From contig WJMI01000003.1 of the NCBI GenBank assembly GCA_014728015.1, positions 1-36,630 on the forward strand: DNA of 36,630 bases, in the 5' to 3' direction. The position numbers and the translations under genes are program-made. Each line of letters starts with the position of its first letter. Position 1 is the stretch's first letter. Shown here piece by piece: positions 26,935 through 34,810 of the stretch. Source of the stretch: Chitinivibrionales bacterium. Lineage in GTDB: Bacteria; Fibrobacterota; Chitinivibrionia; Chitinivibrionales; WJMI01. The notes under the pieces are model-generated. The model did not search any database, had not been told where the DNA came from, and worked only from the letters and a program-made list of their open reading frames with translations.

Positions 26935-27783
26935 CTATTCCTGCGGCGGCTCGGGCTCCGGCGGGGCCTCGTCGCCGGCGGGTTCTTCCGGTGCGGGCCC
27001 GCTTTCTGGCGCCTGTTCCTTCAGGGCCTCTTCCTCGTGCGCGAGCGCGGGCGCTTCCTGTTCTATCTCGGTTGCTTTCCAGATTAGAAGCGAGCCGCAG
27101 CTCTCGCAGATCTGCACTTTTTCTCCCTTGTGAATCTCGTTGACCAGCTGGGCCTCGAGGATCTTGTGGCAGATAGCACAGGTGCCGTCGCCCATGCTCA
27201 CCAGGCTTATGGCCAGGGCGTTTTTCCTGCGGCGATGCACGCGCTCGTACAGCCGCAGGGTCGGGCGGCCGATTTCGGGTGTGAGCGCATCGCGTTCCTT
27301 GACAACGTCGGCGATATCGGAGTCGACCGATGCGATCCGGGCGTTGAGCTCGTCGATCCGCGGCTGGTTTTCCGCCTGTATCCGCTCGACCTCCTTCTGC
27401 GCCTCTTCTTTCTGCGCGGTGAGCTGCTCGGTGTCTTCTGAAAAGCCCTTGAGACGGTTCCCGCCGGTGGCCACGAGCTGGCGCTGGCTTTCTATCTCGG
27501 TATGGACCGCATCGTATTCGCGGTTGGTGGTAATCGAGTTCAGGCGCTCCTGGCTTCGCTCCAGTGAGTGCTTGGCGTTGGCGATCCGCTCCTCGATGTT
27601 CTTCTGCTCGGCGGCGGTTTCTTCCAGCTTCTTGTCGATCGCCTCAACCGACCCTTTGGCCTGATTGATTTCGGCGGTCAAGCGCTCGACCTCAACGGGA
27701 AATTCCTTCTTTGATTGCTTCAGCTCGTGAATGCGCAGGTCGATTTGCTGGAGCTTGACAAGATTAACTAGGTCTTTATGCAT
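26935..27783 (-). CDS. Coiled-coil C4-type zinc-ribbon protein (CT398-like)
   Basis: The 282-aa protein has a long antiparallel-type coiled coil (about residues 5-175, rich in Glu/Lys/Gln). A zinc ribbon follows with two CxxC pairs, CAIC and CESC (about 202-235). This is the layout of the CT398/DUF164 family. CT398-like proteins have been linked to sigma54 and secretion in Chlamydia, but a general role is not settled. After the ribbon there is an extra acidic, Pro/Glu-rich tail of about 45 residues, probably disordered, which is unusual for the family. The start ATG 27783 gives the common MHKDLVNLVKLQQIDLRI N-terminus. The upstream terminator at 27825-27855 separates it from the tRNA transcript. 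Confidence 0.85.
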   Translation of the reverse strand: MHKDLVNLVKLQQIDLRIHELKQSKKEFPVEVERLTAEINQAKGSVEAIDKKLEETAAEQKNIEERIANAKHSLERSQERLNSITTNREYDAVHTEIESQRQLVATGGNRLKGFSEDTEQLTAQKEEAQKEVERIQAENQPRIDELNARIASVDSDIADVVKERDALTPEIGRPTLRLYERVHRRRKNALAISLVSMGDGTCAICHKILEAQLVNEIHKGEKVQICESCGSLLIWKATEIEQEAPALAHEEEALKEQAPESGPAPEEPAGDEAPPEPEPPQE

Positions 27784-27824
27784 CGTATCCTCGCCTGGTC
27801 GCTGTGCGTGTCAAACGCGGTCAA

Positions 27825-27855
27825 TAAAAAAAGCACTTCCACCGGGGAAGTGCTT
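27825..27855 (-). terminator. Intrinsic terminator of the CAT tRNA transcript
   Basis: On the reverse strand a perfect 10-bp stem (AAGCACTTCC with GGAAGTGCTT, 5-base loop) is followed at once by a run of T. It lies about 105 bases after the tRNA 3' end and before the zinc-ribbon gene. It is the best intrinsic terminator in the window. Confidence 0.9.
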
Positions 27856-27959
27856 CAGAATAGTCGAGTATACGAAGGGTAGTGCCGGCGGTATGACGAG
27901 AAGCCGAGCCACAGAATCCGCATCAATGCACACCCCCCTGAAATCGGGTGAAACAACAG

Positions 27960-28032
27960 TGGGCTAGCAGGGATTCGAACCCCGAACTAACGGATTATGA
28001 GTCCGCTACTCTAACCGTTGAGTTACTAGCCC
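27960..28032 (-). tRNA. tRNA with CAT anticodon (Met, or Ile2)
   Basis: On the reverse strand the acceptor stem GGGCTAG pairs perfectly with CTAGCCC. The D-arm is ACTC/GAGT with A10-T25. The anticodon stem GCGGA/TCCGT encloses loop CTCATAA, giving CAT. The variable loop TAGTT has 5 bases and the T-arm is CGGGG/CCCTG with TTCGAAT. The discriminator is A and CCA is not encoded. The paired first base (G1-C72) and the lack of three G-C pairs in the anticodon stem argue against initiator tRNA. Elongator Met and lysidine-modified Ile2 cannot be separated with certainty by eye. Confidence 0.93.
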
Positions 28033-28052
28033 CCGCGAAAATGAATTGGAAC

Positions 28053-28081
28053 AAAATATATCTGAGCGGGTTGTATTTCAA
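28053..28081 (-). promoter_or_regulatory. Promoter of the CAT tRNA
   Basis: On the reverse strand TTGAAA (28076-28081) is followed after 17 bases by TATTTT (28053-28058), with an overlapping TATATT two bases nearer. The stretch is AT-rich and ends about 20 bases before the tRNA 5' end, as expected for a tRNA promoter. Confidence 0.6.
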
Positions 28082-28133
28082 ACGGTTGCGAGGATGCGCC
28101 CCGGGAGGCAAACCGCGCCGTACAACAGACAGT

Positions 28134-29036
28134 CTATTCCCTTCCGTGCCGCGCCTCCAGCTCTTCAACGGTCCGGGGCCAGTCCTTGTGCAAGAGCTTC
28201 GACAGCGCGCGGTCCGCCAGGAGCCTGCCGCCGGTCTGGCATCGCGGGCAGTAGTTCGTTTCATTCTCCGCGTAGACGATTCGCTGGATTGCCGTGCCGC
28301 AGACGGCGCACGGCTTGCCGAAACGGCCGTGCACCGCCATGTCCGGCCGAACCGCGGTGACCTTCTCGGGAAAACCGTCGCCGGTCTCGCCGCGAAGCCG
28401 CCCGGTCCAGGCGGCAAGGGTCGTTTGCGCCGCATTGTAGAGCGCGCGGACCTGGCCGTCGGACATCTTCCGGGTCTGAAGGACCGGCGAGAGCCGCGCG
28501 GCAAAGAGGATCTCATCGGAGTACGTGTTCCCGATCCCGCTGAACAGCCAGGGATCGGTGAGCGCGCGCTTGAGCGTGTGGTTTTCCGAGAGCAATCGCT
28601 GGCCAAACGCTTCGAGCGGCGCTTCGAGGATTTCCAGCCCGCGGGTATTGAACGAGCCCAGGCGCTCCTTGCCCTTGACAAGATGCATTGATGCCTTCTT
28701 GCGGGTGCCGGCCTCGGTAAACAGCAGCGAGCCGTGGGAAAAATCAAACGCCGCAAGACCCCTGCCCCTGGGAATGGCGCATCCTTTCTTCTTCCAGAAA
28801 AGCCTCCCGAGCACCATCAGGTGCAGCACCAGGTAATAGTCATCCGCGAACTTGAACACGATGCGTTTGCCAAGCCGTCGAAAACCGGTCACCTCTTTCC
28901 CGAATATCTCTTCGATTGGCGGGAGGGCCGTACGAAGCACGAACGGGCTGAGCAGGCGCACCTGAAGAAGCACTTTGCCGGATGCAAAGGACTCGAGCCG
29001 TTCAATGTACACGGTGATGTCCGGCAGTTCAGGCAT
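28134..29036 (-). CDS. mutM: Formamidopyrimidine-DNA glycosylase (MutM/Fpg)
   Basis: Fpg removes oxidised purines such as 8-oxoguanine and nicks the abasic site. The 300-aa protein begins MPELPDI, which exposes the catalytic Pro2 and Glu3 after Met removal; this fixes the start at 29036. Lys57 in RRLGKR matches the catalytic lysine. The helix-two-turn-helix is FSGIGNTYSDEILFAARLSP. A C-terminal zinc finger has CAVC, 16 residues, then CPRC. Endonuclease VIII (Nei) is the near relative; the MPELPDI start and Lys57 favour Fpg, but substrate range could differ. It is a single gene downstream (on the reverse strand) of a long gene-free gap. Confidence 0.88.
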   Translation of the reverse strand: MPELPDITVYIERLESFASGKVLLQVRLLSPFVLRTALPPIEEIFGKEVTGFRRLGKRIVFKFADDYYLVLHLMVLGRLFWKKKGCAIPRGRGLAAFDFSHGSLLFTEAGTRKKASMHLVKGKERLGSFNTRGLEILEAPLEAFGQRLLSENHTLKRALTDPWLFSGIGNTYSDEILFAARLSPVLQTRKMSDGQVRALYNAAQTTLAAWTGRLRGETGDGFPEKVTAVRPDMAVHGRFGKPCAVCGTAIQRIVYAENETNYCPRCQTGGRLLADRALSKLLHKDWPRTVEELEARHGRE

Positions 29037-29461
29037 GGCCAGCCACGGAAGAACCAGAGTGTTGGCGCGCCCGTCTTCCAGGCGATTTGGGCGGTATGCG
29101 AACAAGATAGGTCAATGAACCCGGGATGTGCCAGGTATTTCGAAAGATCGAAGCCGTTGGATTGAGCTCGATGCACGTGCGTCCTGCAAACCGCCTTGCG
29201 CGCAAGCGATTCGCAATCGCCGATATTCGCCCCCGGGGAATCTTGCTCTATTCCCATGAATATCAGGATGTTAAGTACGAATTCACATTGATAATAATGC
29301 TTGTCAACATGTTCTGTGGATAACTCGTTGAAATAGACCGTGTGAGGCAATGAAGGTCAATCTGAGGGTTCTATAGCAAAGCCGGAGAGGGTGTTTCCGA
29401 GCCTGGCATTTGCCTCTACTTAACCCTAAACTTTTGCGCTTAAATTCCCGATACTCTGAAT
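29037..29461. other. Gene-free AT-rich gap upstream of mutM
   Basis: In 425 bases I see no convincing gene. It must hold the mutM promoter. Base composition is lower in GC than the flanks, especially 29255-29340. It contains a perfect DnaA box (29315-29323), a near-match in the opposite direction at 29301-29309, and the 8-bp palindrome AACATGTT at 29306-29313 between them. A possible reverse-strand frame here gives an unnatural protein and was rejected. Confidence 0.6.
29315..29323 (-). promoter_or_regulatory. Perfect DnaA box
   Basis: The reverse strand reads TTATCCACA, the consensus DnaA box. A 7-of-9 match, TTGTCAACA, lies on the forward strand 5 bases before it, forming an inverted pair. 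Only one perfect box is seen, so a regulatory site is as likely as an origin element. Confidence 0.45.
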
Positions 29462-29638
29462 ATGAATGAACTGAAGAAGAAGATGATTGCCGAAGCCCGC
29501 AGGCAGCACAGGGTCATCTACCCGTGTGCCTCCCACCAGTCCCTCGATGATTGTTTTACGGTCGAGCGGAATTCGGTGATATTCTGGTTCAACACAGAGG
29601 ACCAGAGCACCCACCTCGTGGTCGAGAAGCTCTACTAG
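29462..29638 (+). CDS. Small uncharacterised protein, 58 aa
   Basis: ATG 29462 to TAG 29638 encodes 58 residues: a Lys/Arg-rich start (MNELKKKMIAEARRQHRV), then CASHQSLDDCFTVE with two cysteines, and a well-formed end VIFWFNTEDQSTHLVVEKL. The mix of hydrophobic and charged residues, with third-base preference for G/C, looks like a real folded protein rather than chance. I do not recognise the family. No membrane segment or signal is present. There is no good ribosome binding site, so it may be poorly or leaderlessly translated. It stands alone between the DnaA-box gap and pyruvate kinase. Confidence 0.6.
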   Translation: MNELKKKMIAEARRQHRVIYPCASHQSLDDCFTVERNSVIFWFNTEDQSTHLVVEKLY

Positions 29639-29639
29639 C

Positions 29640-29711
29640 ATTCACCGTGTCTGATTTTTGGAGTCCGTTGCCCGCTTTGTCAGGAAGAGCATGGACAAGC
29701 TCATGGTGAAT
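29640..29711. repeat. Inverted repeat between the 58-aa gene and pyruvate kinase
   Basis: ATTCACCGTG (29640-29649) and CATGGTGAAT (29702-29711) are inverted copies with one mismatch (still a G-T pair in RNA), 52 bases apart. It starts two bases after the stop codon of the small gene. It could be an RNA stem before pyruvate kinase or an operator pair. Confidence 0.4.
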
Positions 29712-29796
29712 TATTTTCATATGTGTTCGCCATGGATGTCTTCGTGGCGCACATGTTCCCATGTTTGAGGCGTTTATTCTCGCGGGAGACGATTCC

Positions 29797-31233
29797 ATGA
29801 GCCAGACTCTGAATAAGACGAAGATTGTCGCAACTATCGGCCCGGCAAGCCGCTCGTCGAAAATCATTGAGGCGTTTGTCCGGCAGGGAGTTTCGGTGTT
29901 CCGGCTCAACTTCTCCCACGGGACCCACGAGCAGCACGACACCTCTATCAGGCTTATCCGCCAGGCATCGCGCAAGCTCGACCGGCCCGTAGCGATCATG
30001 GCAGACCTTCAGGGCCCAAAGATTCGCACAGGAAAGACCCCCAATGATAAAGCAATCCACCTGAGCAGGGGAAGCAAGGTTACGCTTACCTCAGAGCCGG
30101 TCATGTGCTCCAAGAGCGTTGTTTCAATCGATTATAAGGGTGCTATCAACGATATTCCCCCTGATTCGACAATTCTTCTGAACGATGGGGCAATAGAGCT
30201 TAAGGTCTTGAATATAAACAAGAAAACAAACAATATCGAAACGCGGGTCGAGTCAGGAGGACTAATATCGTCTCATAAGGGTGTCAATTTTCCCAATATT
30301 CCCCTTAATATTCAATCTGTTACGCAGAAGGATAGGAAGGATCTCACATTCATTCTCAAGCATGATATTAATATTGTTGCCCAGTCGTTCGTTCGTACTC
30401 CTGGTGACCTTAAAGTATTGAATTCAAAGATAAAAAGGTCAAAAAAACCCGTTCGTGTAATCGCCAAAATAGAGAAGCCGGAGGCTATTGGATGCATATC
30501 CCAAATCCTTGATATAAGTGACGGTATAATGGTTGCCCGCGGCGATCTCGGAGTTGAGACTTCGCTGTGGAAGGTTCCCATTCTCCAGAAAAGAGTCATT
30601 GCCGAGGCAAGCAGGCGTGGGAAGCTGGTTATTGTGGCAACACAAATGCTTGAATCAATGATGCAGCACAGCTCGCCCACGCGGGCTGAAACCACAGATG
30701 TTGCCAATGCTATTCTGGACGGTACTGATGCGGTCATGCTTTCCGGTGAGACTGCTGTTGGCGCGTATCCTGTCGAGGCGGTCAAGAGCATTGCGAGTAT
30801 CGCGCGCGCCACCGAGGCCAGCGAGTACTACAGCAAGGAATTTATCGACCTGTCGCTTAAAGGGCAATATCCGCCGCACGCCGTATGCGAAGCTGCCGAG
30901 TGGGCCAGCCGCGATTTGGGCGGGGTGCCGGTATGCGTGTTCTCGCAGTCGGGCGACACCGCGCTGTATCTCTCCAAGATTCGCAACCAGTCGCCGATCT
31001 ATGCGTTTTCCCCGGTAACCGACGTGGTCAATACGCTGCCGGCGGCATGGAACGTGCTGCCGCTTAAGATTTCCTTTGAAAGAGATGCGCTTCAGCTTCT
31101 CAAGAAAGCCGAGGCGACGCTTCTGAAGCGCCACCTCGTGAAGCGCGGCCAGCTTGTGGTCATGATCAGCGGGACATCATCGGTGAAAGGTGCCACCAAC
31201 CTCATGCGGATCAAGCGGGTGGGCGAGGAGTGA
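29797..31233 (+). CDS. pyk: Pyruvate kinase
   Basis: Pyruvate kinase turns phosphoenolpyruvate and ADP into pyruvate and ATP. The 478-aa protein has TKIVATIGPAS, FRLNFSHG with Arg36, Asn38 and Ser40, and MADLQGPKIRTG. The B domain has VLNDGAIEL-like features (here ILLNDGAIEL), then VIAKIEKPEA, DGIMVARGDLGVE, and VATQMLESM followed by RAETTDVANAILDGTDAVMLSGETA. The C-terminal domain is full length. ATG 29797 was chosen because GGGAG lies 8 bases upstream; ATG 29761 would add 12 untypical residues. The part from about 30010 to 30740 is clearly poorer in G+C and uses A/T-ending codons, while both ends match the neighbours. All catalytic residues remain, so it should be active. Confidence 0.96.
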   Translation: MSQTLNKTKIVATIGPASRSSKIIEAFVRQGVSVFRLNFSHGTHEQHDTSIRLIRQASRKLDRPVAIMADLQGPKIRTGKTPNDKAIHLSRGSKVTLTSEPVMCSKSVVSIDYKGAINDIPPDSTILLNDGAIELKVLNINKKTNNIETRVESGGLISSHKGVNFPNIPLNIQSVTQKDRKDLTFILKHDINIVAQSFVRTPGDLKVLNSKIKRSKKPVRVIAKIEKPEAIGCISQILDISDGIMVARGDLGVETSLWKVPILQKRVIAEASRRGKLVIVATQMLESMMQHSSPTRAETTDVANAILDGTDAVMLSGETAVGAYPVEAVKSIASIARATEASEYYSKEFIDLSLKGQYPPHAVCEAAEWASRDLGGVPVCVFSQSGDTALYLSKIRNQSPIYAFSPVTDVVNTLPAAWNVLPLKISFERDALQLLKKAEATLLKRHLVKRGQLVVMISGTSSVKGATNLMRIKRVGEE

Positions 31234-31292
31234 GCGCGCGCAGCCCGAGTCTTTTCTGTGGTGTGGCGGTTCGATTCTCAAGATAGACCAGG

Positions 31293-32945
31293 CTACCGCG
31301 CCACGAACCTCTCGCGAAATGCCGCGAGCAATCCATTGGTCGATGCATCGTGCTCCCCGCCCCTGCCTTCGTCAAGTTCGCGAAGGATCGTTTTTGCCAG
31401 TACTTTGCCCAGCTCGACCCCCCATTGATCGTAGCTGTTGATGCGCCACAACACTCCCTGGCAGAAGATCTTGTGTTCGTATACTGCGATGAGCGAGCCG
31501 AGGCTTCTGGGCGTGAGTTTGTCGAACAGAAGCGAGTTGGTCGGCCGGTTTCCCGGAAACACTTTGTGCAAAGCGAGCGCCTCGATCGCGTTGGCATCCA
31601 TACCGGCATCCTTGAGCTCCGCCGCGACCGTATCGCGGTCCCTGCCGAACGCGAGCGCCTCGGTCTGGGCGAAATAGTTCGACATGAAGATGCGATGGTG
31701 GTTGCCCTCGGGATTGAGTGTATTGATGAACCCGATGAAATCCGCGGGAACGAGCTTCGTGCCCTGATGGATCAACTGGTAGAACGCGTGCTGGCCGTTG
31801 GTGCCGGGCTGGCCCCAGACAATCGGCCCGGTCTGGTAGTCGACCGGGTTTCCTTCGCGGTCAACATACTTGCCGTTGCTCTCCATGTCGCCCTGCTGCA
31901 GGTACGGCGCGAAATGGCTCAGGTACTGGTCGTAAGCCAGGATCGCATGGGACTCGGCCCCGAGGAAATTATTGTACCATATGCCCAGAAGCGCCAGGAT
32001 CACCGGAATGTTCTCCTCGAGCGGCGTCTCCTGAAAGTGCCGATCTACAACATGAGCGCCTTCCAAGAACTGTACGAACTGATCGAAGCCCAGGTAGCAG
32101 CATATTGGCAGCCCGATGGCCGACCAGACCGAGTATCGCCCGCCCACGAAATTCCAGAACTCAAACATGTTTTCGGTATCTATTCCAAACTCGGAAACTT
32201 TCTCCGCATTCGTCGAGAGCGCCGCGAAGTGCGAACCGACTGCGCTTTCGCCAAGCGCCGCAGTCAGCCATTTGCGCGCGGTTGCCGCATTGGTCATGGT
32301 TTCCTGGGTGGTGAATGTCTTGGATGCCACCAGGAACAGGGTAGTTTCAGGGCTGAGGGGCTTGAGCGTCTCCACAATATCGGTGCCATCGACATTGGAT
32401 ACAAAATGGACGTTAGGCCCTGATGCGTAGTGTGTTAGGGCATGACATACCATACGCGGGCCAAGGTCTGATCCGCCGATTCCGATATTCACTATGTCAT
32501 TGATTTTCTTGCCGGTAGCACCTTTCCAGCTCCCTGATCGCACAGCTTCGGAAAAGCTCTTCATCTTGTCGAGCACCCGGTTGATGCCCGGCATGACATC
32601 TTTGCCATCCACAAGAACAGGCGTATTGGCACGATTGCGGAGGGCTACGTGGAGCACGGCCCTGTTTTCGGTCCAGTTGATCTTCTCGCCGCGAAACATC
32701 CTGTCACGGTATTGTTCCAGACCGGCGGCCCGTGCCAGGTCGAACAGCAGACGCATGGTTTCTTCGGTGACAATATTCTTCGAGTAGTCGAGCAGGAGAC
32801 CGAATGCCGTGGTGGAAAAAGAGCTGAAGCGGTCTCCCTTTCTGAAGAGTTCGCGCAGATGCGTATCTTTTATCTGCTCGTGGTGGTTCTGAAGCGCCTG
32901 CCACTGGGGGGAAGTAGTGAGCTCGGCGGATGCCTTCTGTGTCAT
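31293..32945 (-). CDS. pgi: Glucose-6-phosphate isomerase
   Basis: Pgi interconverts glucose 6-phosphate and fructose 6-phosphate in glycolysis. The 550-aa protein is the same length as E. coli Pgi (549). Motifs include [49 protein letters not shown] and [21 protein letters not shown] 32945 was chosen because AGGAAGG lies 7 bases upstream on the reverse strand; the frame stays open further but only through intergenic sequence. It converges with pyruvate kinase, 59 bases apart, with no strong terminator seen between them. Two glycolytic genes are thus neighbours but on opposite strands. Confidence 0.97.
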   Translation of the reverse strand: MTQKASAELTTSPQWQALQNHHEQIKDTHLRELFRKGDRFSSFSTTAFGLLLDYSKNIVTEETMRLLFDLARAAGLEQYRDRMFRGEKINWTENRAVLHVALRNRANTPVLVDGKDVMPGINRVLDKMKSFSEAVRSGSWKGATGKKINDIVNIGIGGSDLGPRMVCHALTHYASGPNVHFVSNVDGTDIVETLKPLSPETTLFLVASKTFTTQETMTNAATARKWLTAALGESAVGSHFAALSTNAEKVSEFGIDTENMFEFWNFVGGRYSVWSAIGLPICCYLGFDQFVQFLEGAHVVDRHFQETPLEENIPVILALLGIWYNNFLGAESHAILAYDQYLSHFAPYLQQGDMESNGKYVDREGNPVDYQTGPIVWGQPGTNGQHAFYQLIHQGTKLVPADFIGFINTLNPEGNHHRIFMSNYFAQTEALAFGRDRDTVAAELKDAGMDANAIEALALHKVFPGNRPTNSLLFDKLTPRSLGSLIAVYEHKIFCQGVLWRINSYDQWGVELGKVLAKTILRELDEGRGGEHDASTNGLLAAFRERFVAR

Positions 32946-33027
32946 GGAATACCTTCCTGAGCAAGTGTGTTCCGGAGCCGGCTTCCGGCAGTCGGCAACG
33001 CCTTCTGTCGGCCCGCGGCGGACCCAG

Positions 33028-33057
33028 CATATACTACAGGGCGGGCGGTCCGCGCAA
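33028..33057 (-). promoter_or_regulatory. Possible pgi promoter
   Basis: On the reverse strand TTGCGC (33052-33057) is followed after 18 bases by TATATG (33028-33033). Both are imperfect, and TATGCT lies at a different spacing. It is the only AT-rich spot upstream of pgi on that side. Confidence 0.3.
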
Positions 33058-33129
33058 GGGGGCCTACGCCGGCCGGGAGGCGTGGCGGGCGGGGAGGAGA
33101 TCTTTTTCGGAGCCTTGTCATAATGGGAC

Positions 33130-33158
33130 TCGACATCCGGGATCGGCAGAGATATAAT
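33130..33158 (+). promoter_or_regulatory. Near-consensus promoter of the V-ATPase operon
   Basis: TCGACA (33130-33135) is five of six matches to the sigma70 -35 site. After exactly 17 bases comes a perfect TATAAT (33153-33158). Transcription should begin near 33165, about 108 bases before the first gene. This is the strongest promoter seen in the window and suggests high expression. Confidence 0.7.
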
Positions 33159-33272
33159 TGTATTTCGTCCCGGGAAAGCGGCCGCGCTGAGCAGCAACCA
33201 GGGACCTCCTCATCATCCTCGCTGATAGAAACGATCTGCGGATTGAGTGAATAGCCATCCAGGAGCACAATC

Positions 33273-33893
33273 ATGGCCAACAAAATTGCCGAGCTGACCG
33301 ACAAGATCTACAAAGAAGGCGTGGAGAAGGGCGAAGAGCAGGCGAAGCAGATTGTCGAGAGCGCCAAGGCCAAGGCCGAGGGGATTATCGCCGATGCCAA
33401 AAAGGAAGCCGAGAAAATTGTTGCCGATGCGAAGAGTCAGGCCGAGGAACAGAAGCGCAACGCCGCCAACGAGATCAAGCTTGCGGGCCAGCAGGCGCTG
33501 TCAAGCATCAAGCAGCAGATCCTGGACGTGGTTGTGGCCGATGCAATTGAGAAGGGCGTGTCTGCCACCCTTGACGATCCTGCGGTCATGAAGGACCTGA
33601 TCGTTGCCGTTGTGCAGAGCTGGCAGGGCGGCGCGGGAAGAGATCTTTCGCTCGAAGTCCTCCTGCCCGAGGCGAAGAAAGAGGAGCTCGAGAAATCGCT
33701 GGCGGGCGGGCTTCAGAAGAGCCTGAAGCAGGGAGTGAAAATCTCATTTTCTCGCGGTATTCGCGGCGGGTTCCAGATCGGCCAGGCGGACGGCTCGTTC
33801 AAGGTGAGCCTCACCGATGAGGATTTCGCCGAGTTTTTCAAGGAGTTTCTGCGGCCCAAGGCGAGATCGTATCTGTTCGGCCAATCCCAATAA
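33273..33893 (+). CDS. atpE: V-type ATPase subunit E
   Basis: Subunit E forms the peripheral stalk that ties the V1 head to the membrane part. The 206-aa protein starts with a long Ala/Lys/Glu-rich helix (AKQIVESAKAKAEGIIADAKKEAEKIVADAKSQ and on, about residues 5-90), typical of stalk subunits. A mixed alpha/beta C-terminal domain follows, ending FAEFFKEFLRPKARSYLF. AGGAG sits 7 bases before ATG 33273. It is the first gene of the operon, followed by DUF2764 and subunit A. The similar subunit H/G helices are shorter, so E is the best call. Confidence 0.87.
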   Translation: MANKIAELTDKIYKEGVEKGEEQAKQIVESAKAKAEGIIADAKKEAEKIVADAKSQAEEQKRNAANEIKLAGQQALSSIKQQILDVVVADAIEKGVSATLDDPAVMKDLIVAVVQSWQGGAGRDLSLEVLLPEAKKEELEKSLAGGLQKSLKQGVKISFSRGIRGGFQIGQADGSFKVSLTDEDFAEFFKEFLRPKARSYLFGQSQ

Positions 33894-33932
33894 GCGGGCG
33901 ATATAGAAAGAAGAACAGTCGCGTTCCATTTG

Positions 33933-34778
33933 ATGTCCAAGAGAAACTACTACTACCTTGTCGCGGGACTGCCCGACCTCATTCTTGACGGCGGCAAAAA
34001 GATGCTTTCCGTGGGTGAGTTCGTGCAGGAGGCATCCGGGCTTCTGCATCCCGATGATGCCGCCCTGTTTGACATGGTGCGCTATCCCGCCGACAATGGA
34101 AACCTTCTTGCGCTCCTGGAGAAGCGTGACGAGGAGTTCGACGCGCGGGGCGTGTTTTCGCAGGAAGCGCTGGAAGACGGAATCAAATCGCCTGACGGGC
34201 TTCCGGGCTACATGCGCACATATATCGAGGCGCACAAGGAAGGGAAACTGCCGTTTCCGGAGTTGAGCGCAGAAAACCAGTTGACCTGGCTGTATTACGA
34301 TGAAGCCTGCGCGCACGAAAACGCGTTCGTGCGCGAATGGTTCGCGTTCGATCGCGACCTGCGCAATGTGATCTCCGCGCTCAATTGCCGGAGTGCCGCA
34401 TCCGAAGGGCTCGGTGAGGAGCGCCCGTTTCTGCTGCAGCGAGCTGTCATCGGCCGTAATGATATCGCCGAAGCCATCCTCAAGAGCAACGCCCCGGACT
34501 TCTCTCTCTCAGCGCAGCTTCCGTGGGTCGAACGCGTGACCGGGCTTGGCCGGGACAATCTTGTCGAATATGAAAAGAGCATCGACACCCTTCGCTGGGA
34601 CATCCTCAACGATCTCACGACATTCTCCTATTTCCAGATAGAAACAGTGCTCGCATTCACGATCAAGCTCGGCATGGTCGAGCGCTGGCAGGAGCTCGAC
34701 GAGCAGGCCGGCAGGGAGAAATTCGACCGCCTGGTTGAAGAGCTGACATCGGGATTTCAGTTGCAGAAAGAACTATGA
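33933..34778 (+). CDS. DUF2764 family V-ATPase-associated protein
   Basis: A 281-aa soluble protein with the DUF2764 opening KRNYYYLVAGLPDLILDG, and later NQLTWLYYDEACAHENAFVREWFAFDRDLRNVISALNCR. It is mostly helical with no signal or membrane segment. This family is found in bacterial V-ATPase operons, between E and A as here. From position and helical content it may replace the archaeal/eukaryotic subunit C (a helical stalk protein), but this is inference. ATG 33933 follows an in-frame TTG at 33930; no clear ribosome binding site. It ends 32 bases before subunit A. Confidence 0.85.
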   Translation: MSKRNYYYLVAGLPDLILDGGKKMLSVGEFVQEASGLLHPDDAALFDMVRYPADNGNLLALLEKRDEEFDARGVFSQEALEDGIKSPDGLPGYMRTYIEAHKEGKLPFPELSAENQLTWLYYDEACAHENAFVREWFAFDRDLRNVISALNCRSAASEGLGEERPFLLQRAVIGRNDIAEAILKSNAPDFSLSAQLPWVERVTGLGRDNLVEYEKSIDTLRWDILNDLTTFSYFQIETVLAFTIKLGMVERWQELDEQAGREKFDRLVEELTSGFQLQKEL

Positions 34779-34810
34779 ATACATACAGGAAGGCGAAGGA
34801 CAGGTAGCCT

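Larger units (their letters stand above)
32946..33272. other. Divergent intergenic region between pgi and the V-ATPase operon
   Basis: 327 bases without a gene. The pgi side is GC-rich with several short GC inverted repeats (33001-33090). The right side is less GC-rich and holds the near-consensus V-ATPase promoter. The mRNA leader of the V-ATPase operon would be about 108 bases; I see no known riboswitch in it. Confidence 0.6.

Noticed and set aside
28889-29350. 153-codon reverse-strand frame over the mutM 5' end and the gap
   Set aside because: Cys/Trp/Arg-rich unnatural protein, overlaps mutM out of frame, no ribosome binding site.
31234-31292. Possible bidirectional terminator between pyk and pgi
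   Set aside because: Only a weak long-loop pairing (TGGCGGT with ACCGCGCCA) and no T-run on either side.
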